From positions 558,001 through 622,000 of the forward strand of contig NZ_JBFUPK010000001.1 of the NCBI RefSeq assembly GCF_041355105.1: 64,000 bases of DNA, read 5' to 3'. The number at the start of each line of letters is the position of its first letter. Position 1 is the stretch's first letter. A program made the translations under genes and the position numbers. Shown here in pieces: positions 17,079-26,056 of the stretch. The notes under the pieces were generated by a model. That model worked only from the letters and a program-made list of their open reading frames with translations. It had not been told where the DNA came from and did no database searches. This stretch comes from Terriglobus sp. RCC_193. GTDB taxonomy: Bacteria > Acidobacteriota > Terriglobia > Terriglobales > Acidobacteriaceae.

Positions 17079-17650
17079 GCGACACAACTCCCAACACGAC
17101 GCCGTCCACGGAAGACCGCTACGCGGATCGCCGCGTCCTGTTTGCCCATCAGCAGCCCGCAGGCTATGCCGACGAGATGGCCGCAGTGCTGGCCCACGCG
17201 CCGGATGAAGAACCCGGATTCACGGCGAACATGCTGGTCTTCCGTCTGGCGGGATTAACGCTGGCTCTACCCTCGCGCATGCTCGCCGCAGTATCGCGTT
17301 CACTGGCTCCGTATCCATTGCCCCATCGACGTTCCGGGCCGGTGCTGGGGTTGGTCGCACATCGAGGCGAAGTAATTCCGTGCTGTTCGCTGGCACGCCT
17401 GATGGGTGTGGCTGATGCTGCCGTATCCGGTACCCAGGCTCGTACGCTTATCCTGCAGGACGACCAGCACCAGCACTGGGCTGTCCCCGTAGACGCGGTC
17501 GTCGGCGTCAGCACGGGTGCGGTTCGTCTGGAAGGCGATATCCTTTCCGGGGAATGGACGCATGGCGCCTTTGATGACATGCATGGCCTTACGGCTCAGG
17601 TGCTTCGAGTGGAAACCCTCATGGAAAGGATGAAGCGGGCCATCGCCTGA
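17075..17650 (+). CDS. cheW: CheW adaptor 2 (WspD-like)
   Basis: 191 residues from the ATG at 17075, which overlaps the cheR stop. The N-terminal about 55 residues are a charged leader, followed by a CheW domain: MLVFRLAGLTLALPSRMLAA, VLGLVAHRGEVIPCCSLARL and TLILQDDQHQHWAVPVDAVV. Wsp systems carry two different CheW proteins (WspB and WspD), which this layout reproduces. It lies seven bases before cheA. Confidence 0.85.
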   Translation: MSDTTPNTTPSTEDRYADRRVLFAHQQPAGYADEMAAVLAHAPDEEPGFTANMLVFRLAGLTLALPSRMLAAVSRSLAPYPLPHRRSGPVLGLVAHRGEVIPCCSLARLMGVADAAVSGTQARTLILQDDQHQHWAVPVDAVVGVSTGAVRLEGDILSGEWTHGAFDDMHGLTAQVLRVETLMERMKRAIA

Positions 17651-17657
17651 TTACATC

Positions 17658-19928
17658 ATGGATAACTTCGAAGACCTTTCCTTTTTCGACATGTTCCGCA
17701 TGGAGGCGGAAGAGCATTCCGAATCGATGCAGGGCCTTCTGCTGAACATGAAGGAAGGCGAGTCGAATGCCGAAATGCTGCGTTCACTGATGCGCGGCGC
17801 GCACTCGTTGAAAGGTGCAGCACGCGTCGTAGGCCTGACGGACATCGTAAAGCTGACACACGCCATGGAAGACCGTGTGGTCGCGGCACAGGAGGGGCGC
17901 GCACTGCGTGCAGAGGATGTGGATACGCTGCTCGCCGCCAACGATCTTCTGCGAGCTTTCGCTGCATTGTCTGAGCCAGAATCTGCGGGATGGTTGGAGT
18001 CGCGCGCATCGCGAGTCGAAGAGCTTGCCACACAGCTTGCCGCAGCAGACGTCACGGAAGCATCCCCTGTTGCTAGGCAATGGGCTTCTATTCCGGAAGT
18101 AGAAGACGGGATCATGACTCCAGCCGATGAGGTTGACACCGAGTCTGCAGCGCAACAGAACCCTGAGGCAACGCAGGGGGCAGTGGGAGGCGTGCAGAAC
18201 CTGCGCATCACAGCGCAACGGTTTGACCGCATTCTGGGCTCTGCATCGGATGCATTGGTGAAGGCGCAGGCGGTGGTGCGCACCCACGAACGTTTGCAGA
18301 CAGACAGCGATAGCCTGCGTCGGATGCTACATGACCTGAGCGAATCTCTTCGCGGAACAGCCACGCCGGATGCGAGAGAATTACTCGCAGAAATCACGTC
18401 CCGCACCAGTGACTTGCAGCTTCACCTGACCGAGCTGGAACGCGGTGCAACCGAAGCGGAACACGCTACCGGCCATCTTCACCGCGAGATTCTGCAGGCG
18501 CGTCTGCGCCCCTTTCAGGACATCGTGTTTGGTCTGCGCCGTCTCTTGCGCGATCTTTCGCAGGAACTCGGCAAGCAGGTCAATTTCGTCATCACCGGTG
18601 AGCGCACGGAGGTGGACCGCGACATCCTGGATCGTCTTCGTGCGCCTCTGGAACATATTCTGCGTAACGCTCTGGATCACGGACTGGAAGGCCCCAAAGA
18701 GCGCATGGATGCAGGCAAACCCGTGCAGGGAACCATTACGCTGTATGCCCGGCACGAGAACGGACGACTTGTCATTACGCTGCGCGACGATGGCAAAGGC
18801 GTCAGCATTCCGCAGGTGCTGGATCGTGCTGTAAAGCGCGGACTGGTGCAGGCCAATGTCGGTTCGCGACTGGCGGACAATGAAATCCTGGAGTTCCTCT
18901 TCCTCCCCGGCTTCAGCACGCGCGACACGGTGACGGAGATTTCCGGCCGCGGCTTCGGTCTTGACGTGGTGCAGAGCATGGTGCACGAAGCTGGCGGCGC
19001 GGTTCGCATTGAAAGCACGTTGGGTAAGGGAACTGCCTTCCACCTGACGCTGCCCGTCACACGATCTCTGATGCGCGTACTGATTGTGGAGGGAGAAGGC
19101 GAGATTTACGCCATCCCGCTGGTGCGCCTTTCGCGCGTGGTTTCAGGAATGGTTCGCGCCGGCGAAGACGGTGTGCCCGTGTTTGAGGCGGAAAATGAAT
19201 CGGCCATCCCGGTACTGCCCATTGTGGATGCGCTGGGCGGAGGCGGCACCATTGAGCCCGGTGATGCCACCGTACTGTTGCTGATTGACTACACAGGGCA
19301 GGAGATCCCGCTGGCGTTGCAGGTGGACCGCATCCTGGGCGATGACACGGTCGCGGTGCGGCAACTGGATGAACGCTTCGGCAAGATGCCCGCAATCGCC
19401 GCTGTCACCATTACGGAAGAGGGCGCACCTCTTCTGATCGTCGAACCGGATAACCTGCTGCGTAGCGCCCAGAACGTGCAGAGACGCCGCATTGCTGGTG
19501 CCTCCGCGGATGAGCAGGCCCGCGTGCTTGTGGTGGATGACTCGCCCACGGTACGGCAGATGTTGCGCCGCACCCTTATCCGTGCTGATTACCGTGTGAC
19601 ATTAGCATCCAACGGAGTGGAGGCATGGGGCATCCTGCAGGTAGAGGACTTTGATCTGCTGGTCAGCGACGTGGACATGCCGGAGATGAATGGTATTGAA
19701 CTGATTGAGAACCTGCGTGCCAATGCCCGCATCGGTTCCATGCCTGCGATTCTGCTGTCCTATAAGGGCCGCGAGCAGGACCGTCAGCGTGGTCTACAGG
19801 CAGGCGCAGATGCCTACGTCACCAAGGGCGAATTTGAAGAGACCACCTTCCTGCAACTGGTGGAAGACCTGATCGGCCCTGCGCGCATGCCTGCCACGGC
19901 AGAGGAGTCTGCGGAGGACGCCCACTGA
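17658..19928 (+). CDS. cheA: Hybrid CheA histidine kinase with C-terminal receiver (WspE-like)
   Basis: 756 residues. HPt domain first, with phospho-acceptor His49 in MRGAHSLKGAARVVG. A variable linker without an obvious CheY-binding P2 domain follows. Next come the dimerisation helices (from about 250), the HATPase core (LEHILRNALDHGLEG, RDDGKGVSIPQV, GRGFGLDVV), a CheW-like regulatory domain (LMRVLIVEGEGEIYAIPLVR), and a C-terminal REC domain (VLVVDDSPTVRQML, with the phospho-Asp in LLVSDVDMPEMNG). The CheA-REC fusion is the WspE architecture and differs from flagellar CheA. The stop overlaps the ATG of cheB (TGATG). Confidence 0.95.
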   Translation: MDNFEDLSFFDMFRMEAEEHSESMQGLLLNMKEGESNAEMLRSLMRGAHSLKGAARVVGLTDIVKLTHAMEDRVVAAQEGRALRAEDVDTLLAANDLLRAFAALSEPESAGWLESRASRVEELATQLAAADVTEASPVARQWASIPEVEDGIMTPADEVDTESAAQQNPEATQGAVGGVQNLRITAQRFDRILGSASDALVKAQAVVRTHERLQTDSDSLRRMLHDLSESLRGTATPDARELLAEITSRTSDLQLHLTELERGATEAEHATGHLHREILQARLRPFQDIVFGLRRLLRDLSQELGKQVNFVITGERTEVDRDILDRLRAPLEHILRNALDHGLEGPKERMDAGKPVQGTITLYARHENGRLVITLRDDGKGVSIPQVLDRAVKRGLVQANVGSRLADNEILEFLFLPGFSTRDTVTEISGRGFGLDVVQSMVHEAGGAVRIESTLGKGTAFHLTLPVTRSLMRVLIVEGEGEIYAIPLVRLSRVVSGMVRAGEDGVPVFEAENESAIPVLPIVDALGGGGTIEPGDATVLLLIDYTGQEIPLALQVDRILGDDTVAVRQLDERFGKMPAIAAVTITEEGAPLLIVEPDNLLRSAQNVQRRRIAGASADEQARVLVVDDSPTVRQMLRRTLIRADYRVTLASNGVEAWGILQVEDFDLLVSDVDMPEMNGIELIENLRANARIGSMPAILLSYKGREQDRQRGLQAGADAYVTKGEFEETTFLQLVEDLIGPARMPATAEESAEDAH

Positions 19929-20986
19929 TGCGTGTTGGCATCGTAAACGACCTGCGCATAGTGGCTGAGATGCTGCGGCGCACGGTCGCGGAGACTGAGG
20001 GCTTTTCCGTCGCATGGGTGGCCTATGACGGCGAACACGCAGAGATGCTTCATCGCGCCGATCCCGCCGACATTGTGTTGATGGACCTGGTAATGCCGGG
20101 CATGGACGGCGCGGACACAACGGCGAAGATCATGTCCATCAAACCCTGCGCCATTCTCGTGGTCACGGCAACGGTGACAGGGAATCGCGAACTGGTCTTC
20201 CGCGCTATGGGTAATGGAGCTCTGGATGCCGTGACCACGCCAGACCTGAAGGATGCTGCCAGCGTGGCGGAGTTCCGTCGCAAACTGATCAGCGTAAGCC
20301 GTCTGGTAGGACAGAAGAAAAACGGCCCACCGGCAAAGCCAACTGCCCCTGTACATGCACCGCCGATCTCTCATCGCCACGGCAAAGTACCCGTCATTGG
20401 TATCGGTGCGTCAACGGGGGGGCCGCAGGCACTCGCTACGATTCTGCGCAGGCTGCCAGCGGGATTCCCTGCAGCGATCGTCATTGTGCAGCATCTGGAT
20501 TGTCAGTTTGTTCCAGGTCTGCAGCGATGGTTATCGCAGGAGTGCGCGTTGCCTATCCATCTGGCAAAGGAGAACGAGCCTGTCCGTGAGGGGCATGTCT
20601 ATCTTGCGGAGACGCGCGACCACCTTATCATCTCGCGCGGAGTCGATGGCTATCCGCATCTGCACTACACCACCGAGCCGGAAGATTCACCTTACCGTCC
20701 CTCGGCGGATGTTTTCCTGAACAGCCTGGCTGCGCTGCGGCATACGGATTGTGTTGGTGTTCTGCTGACCGGCATGGGTCGTGACGGTGCCGAGGGGCTC
20801 CTGGCGCTTCGTCGCAATGGCGCACCCACATTCGCTCAGGATCAGGCCAGCAGCGTGGTCTTTGGCATGCCTCGAGCCGCTCTCGATATGGGGGCGGTGG
20901 AGGAACACAGCAGTCTCAGCGCCATTGCAGACGGTATTCTGCGTTTTGTTCAGGGGATTGCAAAGAAGCCGAAAGCGACGCTGTGA
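19928..20986 (+). CDS. cheB: CheB methylesterase (WspF-like)
   Basis: 352 residues. REC domain with Asp53 in IVLMDLVMPGMDG, a basic/Pro linker (GQKKNGPPAKPTAP), then the esterase domain with catalytic Ser in GIGASTGGPQAL, His in VQHLDCQFVPGL and Asp in LLTGMGRDGAEGL. CheB demethylates or deamidates receptor glutamates when phosphorylated by CheA. It is the last gene of the operon. A WspR-type GGDEF regulator, which follows wspF in Pseudomonas, is absent: recR comes next. Confidence 0.95.
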   Translation: MRVGIVNDLRIVAEMLRRTVAETEGFSVAWVAYDGEHAEMLHRADPADIVLMDLVMPGMDGADTTAKIMSIKPCAILVVTATVTGNRELVFRAMGNGALDAVTTPDLKDAASVAEFRRKLISVSRLVGQKKNGPPAKPTAPVHAPPISHRHGKVPVIGIGASTGGPQALATILRRLPAGFPAAIVIVQHLDCQFVPGLQRWLSQECALPIHLAKENEPVREGHVYLAETRDHLIISRGVDGYPHLHYTTEPEDSPYRPSADVFLNSLAALRHTDCVGVLLTGMGRDGAEGLLALRRNGAPTFAQDQASSVVFGMPRAALDMGAVEEHSSLSAIADGILRFVQGIAKKPKATL

Positions 20987-21001
20987 CCTGCATCGTGTCC
21001 T

Positions 21002-21026
21002 GCTTCATCCGCTGATAGGATGAAGC
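21002..21026 (+). terminator. Hairpin between cheB and recR
   Basis: A perfect 9-bp stem (GCTTCATCC with GGATGAAGC) around a 7-base loop, 15 bases after the cheB stop. There is no T run, so it may be a weak or Rho-aided terminator of the chemosensory operon. The recR ribosome-binding site (GCAGGT) follows it closely, so it could also influence recR translation. Confidence 0.45.
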
Positions 21027-21039
21027 TCGCAGGTACCAA

Positions 21040-21645
21040 ATGGAACGATTTGCCCAACCCATGGCACGACTCATTGAAGAGTTGCGCAGACTTCCCGGAA
21101 TCGGGGCCAAATCGGCCCAGCGGCTGGCGTTTCACATCCTGCGCGCACCCGGTGAAGAAGCATCCGCACTGGCGCAGGCCATCCAGGAGCTTCGCGCAAA
21201 GCTGCGCTTATGTTCCATCTGCAACAACGTCACCGACGTCGATCCCTGCGTGTACTGCTCCAGCCCCACGCGGACTCATGCAACGGTGTGCGTGGTGGAA
21301 GAACCCACGAACATCGCAGCCATTGAAAAAACGCGCAGTTACAACGGCGTCTATCACGTGCTGCATGGAACGCTGTCACCGCTCAATGGTATTGGCCCTT
21401 CGCAGCTTCGCACGGCCAACCTTTTCAGCAGGCTCGGCGGCATTGAGGAGATCATCCTTGCACTATCGCCCACGGTTGAGGGTGAAGCCACATCCCACTG
21501 GTTAGCGGGGGAACTGCATCGCGCCGCAGCAGACCATCCATTACGCATCACGCGCATCGCCACCGGCATCCCTGCCGGCAGCGATATTGAGTATGCGGAT
21601 GAAGTGACGATTAGCCGCGCTATGGAAGGCCGCCGCGAACTCTAA
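21040..21645 (+). CDS. recR: Recombination mediator RecR
   Basis: 201 residues, standard length. RecR works with RecF/RecO to load RecA at gaps. The N-terminal helix-hairpin-helix (LIEELRRLPGIGAKSAQRLA), a zinc finger with Cys58, Cys61, Cys70 and Cys73, and a Toprim domain (VCVVEEPTNIAAIE, LHGTLSPLNGIGPSQL) are all present. The usual partner dnaX is not next to it: it sits behind the chemosensory operon. It converges on the lipoprotein gene, overlapping it by 4 bases. Confidence 0.96.
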   Translation: MERFAQPMARLIEELRRLPGIGAKSAQRLAFHILRAPGEEASALAQAIQELRAKLRLCSICNNVTDVDPCVYCSSPTRTHATVCVVEEPTNIAAIEKTRSYNGVYHVLHGTLSPLNGIGPSQLRTANLFSRLGGIEEIILALSPTVEGEATSHWLAGELHRAAADHPLRITRIATGIPAGSDIEYADEVTISRAMEGRREL

Positions 21646-22184
21646 CCCTGAATCTCATCCAGGATGACCTTGGCCTTGGTGCCAAGTGTGCGTGCGCCTT
21701 CCATATCCTGTTTCTTCCATGCGTCGGCTGCCTGCTTCAGGTAGAGCCGTGCCTGCTCCACTTGCTGCGCGTGCATGGCGATGGCAGCGGAGGATAGCGA
21801 AACCAATCTGCGGTTCTGCGTACGGAGCAAGTCCTCCGTCTGATGGCGAAGTTGTTCGTTGTTGGATTCGCCACCTGTGGTCAACTGCCCAAGATCGGCA
21901 ATCCCCGACGGTGCTGCGGATGCTGTTTCAACCGGCTGGTTTGCCGTTGATGGCCGCCGCCGAACAGGAGGCCTGACCGGCGGCTCCGTTGGAATGGGAA
22001 CTGCCGGTGATGCAATGACTGGAATCTCTGGCAGAGGTTCCGTGGGATGCGTCGGCGGCGGCACACTGACCACGGGCGTTGGCGGAGGCAGTGGAGGTGC
22101 AGCCGCTACGACCACACGCTTATGGCAGCCTGCCAGCGGAAGAGCCAGGATCAGCGAAGCACAGAGGCGCAGGGAACGGTTCAT
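21642..22184 (-). CDS. Small proline-rich lipoprotein
   Basis: 180 residues. The signal peptide ends in a lipobox (LAGC, residues 17-20), so it is probably anchored in the envelope by lipid. A Pro/Val/Thr-rich stretch of about 70 residues follows, then a helical C-terminal region (RHQTEDLLRTQNRRLVSL, AQQVEQARLYLKQAADAW) that looks TPR- or coiled-coil-like. Its ATG overlaps the stop of the sensor kinase gene (22181-22184), so it is the last gene of the kinase/regulator operon. It might be an accessory sensor or a target of that system. No family is recognised. Confidence 0.7.
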   Translation of the reverse strand: MNRSLRLCASLILALPLAGCHKRVVVAAAPPLPPPTPVVSVPPPTHPTEPLPEIPVIASPAVPIPTEPPVRPPVRRRPSTANQPVETASAAPSGIADLGQLTTGGESNNEQLRHQTEDLLRTQNRRLVSLSSAAIAMHAQQVEQARLYLKQAADAWKKQDMEGARTLGTKAKVILDEIQG

Positions 22185-24064
22185 GCCGTCACCGCCGGAA
22201 TCGAAGCAGCCGCATTGCGTCCTGCCAGCGGAAGTCGCAGGGTGAAGATTGTGCCATGTGTCGTTGACGCAGCATCCGCATCAGAAGCGACGGCGATAAC
22301 GCCACGATGAAGCTGCACAATGCGATACGTCAAAGCCAGGCCAATGCCGCTGCCGGTTGGCTTTGTGGTGAAGTAAAGATCGAAGATGCGGTCCAGCTTG
22401 TCCGGCGAAATGCCTGTTCCCGTGTCACGGATGGAGATGACGGCACTACCGCGTTCTCGCGATAGCTGGATGTGAATGGCACCGCCTTCGGGCATCGCCT
22501 GCATGGAATTTAATACGATATTCAGCAATGCCTGCCGAAGCAATTCGGCATCGGCCACCACGCGCAATGACGACCCCGGAGTACCCTCGGCAATAGAAAT
22601 CGCGATGTTTGCCTTTTCTGCTTCCCCTGCCACAAGCTGCACCACGGCCTGCACAATAGGCAGTAGATCCTGCTCCTGAAACCTTGGTTCCATGGGGCGG
22701 GAGAAGTCGGCCAGCGTCTGCACCACGCGATCCAGGCGGCCCATCTCGCTAGACAGCACATCGACGTGGCGCTGTGCGCCATCGGGTGGCGCACCGGAAG
22801 CCAGCTTACTGCGAAGCAGTTCCAGATGGACCACCATGGCGTTGATGGGATTTTTTACCTCGTGGCCAACGCCAGCGGTAAGGCGTCCAATGCTGGCCAT
22901 ACGCCGGGCCACTTCGATTTCGCGTTCCAGTTCTTCCTGTGCCGCCACATCGTGCAGCGTCAGCAATGCGCCGGGAGCGTTGCCGGGAAAATAATCGAAC
23001 GAGAGTTCCACCGTGCGACCATCGGCCAGGACGACAGGTTGCGAGCGGACACTGCGGCGTTCTGTCACCAGGTCCGCTAACAGAGCGCCAATTGCGGTGT
23101 TGCGTGGGAAGATATCCGTTAACGGGGCACCCAGCTCGGCGTCTTTGCCGGGTGGCAAAAAATGGTGCATGGCTTCGCTGGCCATAATGACGCGAAGGTC
23201 CGCGTCGATCAGCATCACGCCGTCTTTCAGCGTCTGCAACATGCTGTTCAGATTGCTGGCCATCTCCGTGCGTGTCTGTTCGCTGGTGCGGATACGTTCA
23301 TCCAGGCGGCTGATGGAGGAGCTGACACGCTGCACGGCATCGCTGTTTTGTGTTTCTTCTGTCTCTACGCCCGATGTACCGGAAAGGACGTCGAGTTCAC
23401 GGCTGATATCTTCCAGCGGCCGCATCGCTGCCGCAGAGAGGGCAGCCGCCACCAGCAGCGCACCGGCCAGCGCAAAGACGCAGATCATGGCAGCATCGCG
23501 CAGCCAGGGGGCATACGCATTCCGCAGAAGCGTGGATCGAACTCCGAGATGCGCTGTCAGGAATGGCTGCCCGTTTCGTTCCATCGGCAGGCTCATATCC
23601 AGCGTCTCCGGATCGCCAAAGAGCAGCGCCCGCTTCTCCAGCAAGGATGCCGTTGTGACCAGGGAGAAGTCGCGACGGTGCGGCTGCTGCGCGTTGAGCA
23701 GAGCGGGATCGCTGCTGACCAGAACGCGTCCATTCGCGTCGGCAAGATACGCATCCTGAATGCTGGGAGAGTAGCGGACGAATCCATTCAGCGTTTCAGC
23801 TAACGCGTCATCATTTTGCAACGCATATTCAATGGCTGTCTGCAACGCCTGTTCGCCAGTCTCTGTAGGGGGATGGTCGCGCAGGCCATTCTGCAGCGCC
23901 GTGCGCGTGGCCGACAGCATCTGGTGTACCAGCACGCTGTTCGACGACTCCGTTTGCGCGATACGTTCGCGCAGGATCTCCGACAGGAATACAAGCGAAA
24001 GTACAACCGTTAAGGTGAAGGTAAACAGCAGCGTAGCCGCTATCAACTTGTAACGAAGCCTCAT
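22181..24064 (-). CDS. NtrB-type membrane sensor histidine kinase
   Basis: 627 residues. TM1 at about 8-28 (AATLLFTFTLTVVLSLVFL with flanking residues), an extracytoplasmic sensor of about 155 residues, TM2 at about 192-212, a HAMP-like segment, a PAS domain (about 270-375), HisKA with His401 in GVGHEVKNPINAM, and a HATPase domain with asparagines around 515-519, DTGTGI at 547-552 and GSGIGLAL at 571-578. The fused order and NtrB-like HisKA pair it with the sigma-54 activator just upstream, which it overlaps by 4 bases (ATGA). The signal sensed is not evident. Confidence 0.93.
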   Translation of the reverse strand: MRLRYKLIAATLLFTFTLTVVLSLVFLSEILRERIAQTESSNSVLVHQMLSATRTALQNGLRDHPPTETGEQALQTAIEYALQNDDALAETLNGFVRYSPSIQDAYLADANGRVLVSSDPALLNAQQPHRRDFSLVTTASLLEKRALLFGDPETLDMSLPMERNGQPFLTAHLGVRSTLLRNAYAPWLRDAAMICVFALAGALLVAAALSAAAMRPLEDISRELDVLSGTSGVETEETQNSDAVQRVSSSISRLDERIRTSEQTRTEMASNLNSMLQTLKDGVMLIDADLRVIMASEAMHHFLPPGKDAELGAPLTDIFPRNTAIGALLADLVTERRSVRSQPVVLADGRTVELSFDYFPGNAPGALLTLHDVAAQEELEREIEVARRMASIGRLTAGVGHEVKNPINAMVVHLELLRSKLASGAPPDGAQRHVDVLSSEMGRLDRVVQTLADFSRPMEPRFQEQDLLPIVQAVVQLVAGEAEKANIAISIAEGTPGSSLRVVADAELLRQALLNIVLNSMQAMPEGGAIHIQLSRERGSAVISIRDTGTGISPDKLDRIFDLYFTTKPTGSGIGLALTYRIVQLHRGVIAVASDADAASTTHGTIFTLRLPLAGRNAAASIPAVTA

Positions 24065-25500
24065 GACTCGAGGGCGTCCTTGTCTTCCAGGGCGTATTCC
24101 TTCAGCTTGTTCTGCAGTGTCTTGGAACTGATCCCCAGAATTTCCGCAGCGCGCGTCTTGTTGTTCCGCGTGGCTTCCAGCGTCTTCAGGATAAGTTGCT
24201 TTTCCGCTTCATCCACTGTCATGCCAACAGAAAGATGCACGGTGTCATTGCTGTTAGCAGGCCCGGAAAACGTTGTGGCCGGCAGCGTGAGATGAGCGCC
24301 GTGTGCAGGTGGTGTGTGCTGTTCGTCACCAAAGCCCGGCGGCAGATGCGATACGTCAATCGACTTGCCATTCGCAAGAATCACCGCGCGCTCAATCGTG
24401 TTGCGCAGTTCACGCGCGTTCCCCGGCCAGCTATAGGCCATGAAGCGATCCATCACAGCGCGCGAGATTCCCGGTACCTGCATGCTATGACGATCATTCA
24501 TCTCCTGCACCATGGCCTCTGCCATGGCCGGAATGTCTTCCTTGTGTTCGCGCAGGGAAGGCATCTGGATATTGAAAACATTCAGTCGATAAAAGAGATC
24601 GCCCCGCAGTTCGCCGCTGGAAACGGCCTGATGAGGGTCTTTGTTCGTGGCAGCAATCACACGCACGTTTACGGGAATCTCGTCGCGTGAACCCAGGCGG
24701 CGTAGCCTGCGGTCTTCCAGCACGCGCAGCAGCTTTGACTGCGTGGCAGCGGGCATTTCGCCAATTTCATCCAGCAGCAGGGTGCCTTCTTCAGCCAGCT
24801 CAAAGCATCCCGCACGACGTTCCTGCGCGCCAGTAAAAGCGCCCTTTTCGTGCCCGAAGATTTCGCTTTCAATCAGTGTTTCCGGGATGGCGGCGCAGTT
24901 CACGGCAACAAAAGGCTTATTACGTCGGCCACTGAACATGTGCAGAGCGCGCGCCGCCAGTTCCTTGCCCGTGCCGCTTTCGCCTGTAATCAGAACGCTG
25001 ACATTGTTCGGCGCAATGCGTTCAATCAGGTGAAAGATCTCCCGCATATGGGGCGACGATCCCACCAGCGGCCCAAGACGACCGCTTGCTTCGGACGAAA
25101 TCTCTTCCGAGCTGATTTCTTCGTTTGTTTCTGCCTGTTGTTGTGCGTTTTGCAGGATGGTCTTCAGGCGTTGCGGATCTACCGGCTTCTGCAGGTAGTC
25201 ATACGCGCCCATGCGCATCGCATCCACGGCGGACTCAATGGAGCCCTGCGCGGTAAGCATCACCACGGCAACCTTCTGTTGTGGCAGTTCGCTGATCCGG
25301 TCCAGCAGTTGCAGACCGTCCATGCGCGGCATCATCAGGTCCGTGACCACCACATCGGGCGACCAGCGCACCACCATGTCCAGCCCCATCACGCCATCTA
25401 CGGCGGTCTCCGTGCGATAACCCCAGGAAGCAATCAATTCTGCCAGGCCCGCGCGCGCGTTCGGCTCATCTTCTACGACCAGTACCTTGGTCTGTGCCAC
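24061..25500 (-). CDS. Sigma-54-dependent response regulator (NtrC family)
   Basis: 479 residues. REC domain with Asp54 in VVTDLMMPRMDG. AAA+ domain with Walker A at 173-180 (GESGTGKE), GAFTGA loop at 220-225 (contacts sigma-54), and Walker B LLLDEIGE at 241-248. A Fis-type DNA-binding helix-turn-helix ends the protein (EKQLILKTLEATRNNKTRAA, SSKTLQNKLKEYAL). It should activate RpoN promoters when phosphorylated by the adjacent kinase. It is first in its three-gene operon. No clear GG/GC sigma-54 promoter was found next to it, so targets are unknown. Confidence 0.95.
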   Translation of the reverse strand: MAQTKVLVVEDEPNARAGLAELIASWGYRTETAVDGVMGLDMVVRWSPDVVVTDLMMPRMDGLQLLDRISELPQQKVAVVMLTAQGSIESAVDAMRMGAYDYLQKPVDPQRLKTILQNAQQQAETNEEISSEEISSEASGRLGPLVGSSPHMREIFHLIERIAPNNVSVLITGESGTGKELAARALHMFSGRRNKPFVAVNCAAIPETLIESEIFGHEKGAFTGAQERRAGCFELAEEGTLLLDEIGEMPAATQSKLLRVLEDRRLRRLGSRDEIPVNVRVIAATNKDPHQAVSSGELRGDLFYRLNVFNIQMPSLREHKEDIPAMAEAMVQEMNDRHSMQVPGISRAVMDRFMAYSWPGNARELRNTIERAVILANGKSIDVSHLPPGFGDEQHTPPAHGAHLTLPATTFSGPANSNDTVHLSVGMTVDEAEKQLILKTLEATRNNKTRAAEILGISSKTLQNKLKEYALEDKDALES

Positions 25501-25573
25501 TCAATAAAACCTTTCCAGCTGGTGTTAAGGGTAGGATGCGATTCCTGATAAGAAGTTTGCGTATGCTAATTCT

Positions 25574-25900
25574 GTGCTGCCCTTTGAAATCAGTGTCGCA
25601 GAGGTTGCGCAAATGCGCGCATCCCAAACATCCTTTGTCCTATTAGACGTGCGTGAGCCGTGGGAGATTGAAACCGCGAATATCGCCGGAAGTAAAGACA
25701 TTCCTATGAATGAGATACCCGCGCGGGCCAATAATGAACTGGACCCCGATGCGCATATTGTCGTGGTCTGCCACCACGGCGCACGGTCGTTGTCGGTCAC
25801 GGCATGGCTCCGCCGCGAGGGCTACGACAACGTTCAGTCCATGGCCGGTGGCATCGAGCAGTGGTCCCGCGAGATCGACGGAAATGTCCCGCGTTACTGA
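25574..25900 (+). CDS. Single-domain rhodanese
   Basis: 108 residues from a GTG. One rhodanese domain: LLDVREPWEIETANIAGSKD, then the active-site loop VVVCHHGARS with Cys66, and the VQSMAGGIEQW ending. It would carry sulfur as a persulfide for transfer to an acceptor. It is GlpE-like in size. It is divergent from the NtrC-type gene, with 73 bases between. The Cys loop has the His-His-Gly-Ala-Arg-Ser pattern common in active single-domain rhodaneses. Confidence 0.88.
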   Translation: MLPFEISVAEVAQMRASQTSFVLLDVREPWEIETANIAGSKDIPMNEIPARANNELDPDAHIVVVCHHGARSLSVTAWLRREGYDNVQSMAGGIEQWSREIDGNVPRY

Positions 25901-25939
25901 ACAGGCTTATTCGAAGGTAGGGACGTGCGCAGTCATGAC

Positions 25940-25968
25940 TTGCACCTGAGGGGTATTACTGATAAAGT
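25940..25968 (+). promoter_or_regulatory. Candidate sigma-70 promoter for the NYN gene
   Basis: TTGCAC (-35) and TAAAGT (-10) are spaced by 17 bases, in the A/T-richer region after the rhodanese gene. A transcript from here would have a leader of about 80 bases containing the hairpin at 26017-26036. Match quality is moderate. Confidence 0.4.
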
Positions 25969-26016
25969 TAATCAACTGTCGCGGCTCTATATGTGTCGCT
26001 GCGACGGTTTTATTTA

Positions 26017-26036
26017 GAGGCCCCTGCGGGGGCCTC
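26017..26036 (+). promoter_or_regulatory. Leader hairpin before the NYN gene
   Basis: A perfect 8-bp stem (GAGGCCCC with GGGGCCTC) around the tetraloop TGCG, 20 bases before the NYN start codon and before its GGAG ribosome-binding site. There is no T run downstream, only AGTACGTTT, so read-through is likely. It could be the terminator of the upstream rhodanese gene or a stabilising/attenuating element in the NYN leader. Confidence 0.5.
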
Positions 26037-26056
26037 AGTACGTTTATGGAGCAAAT

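Noticed and set aside
26017-26036. Possible tRNA or tmRNA end at the GC hairpin
   Set aside because: No cloverleaf or CCA end and no acceptor pairing could be built around it.
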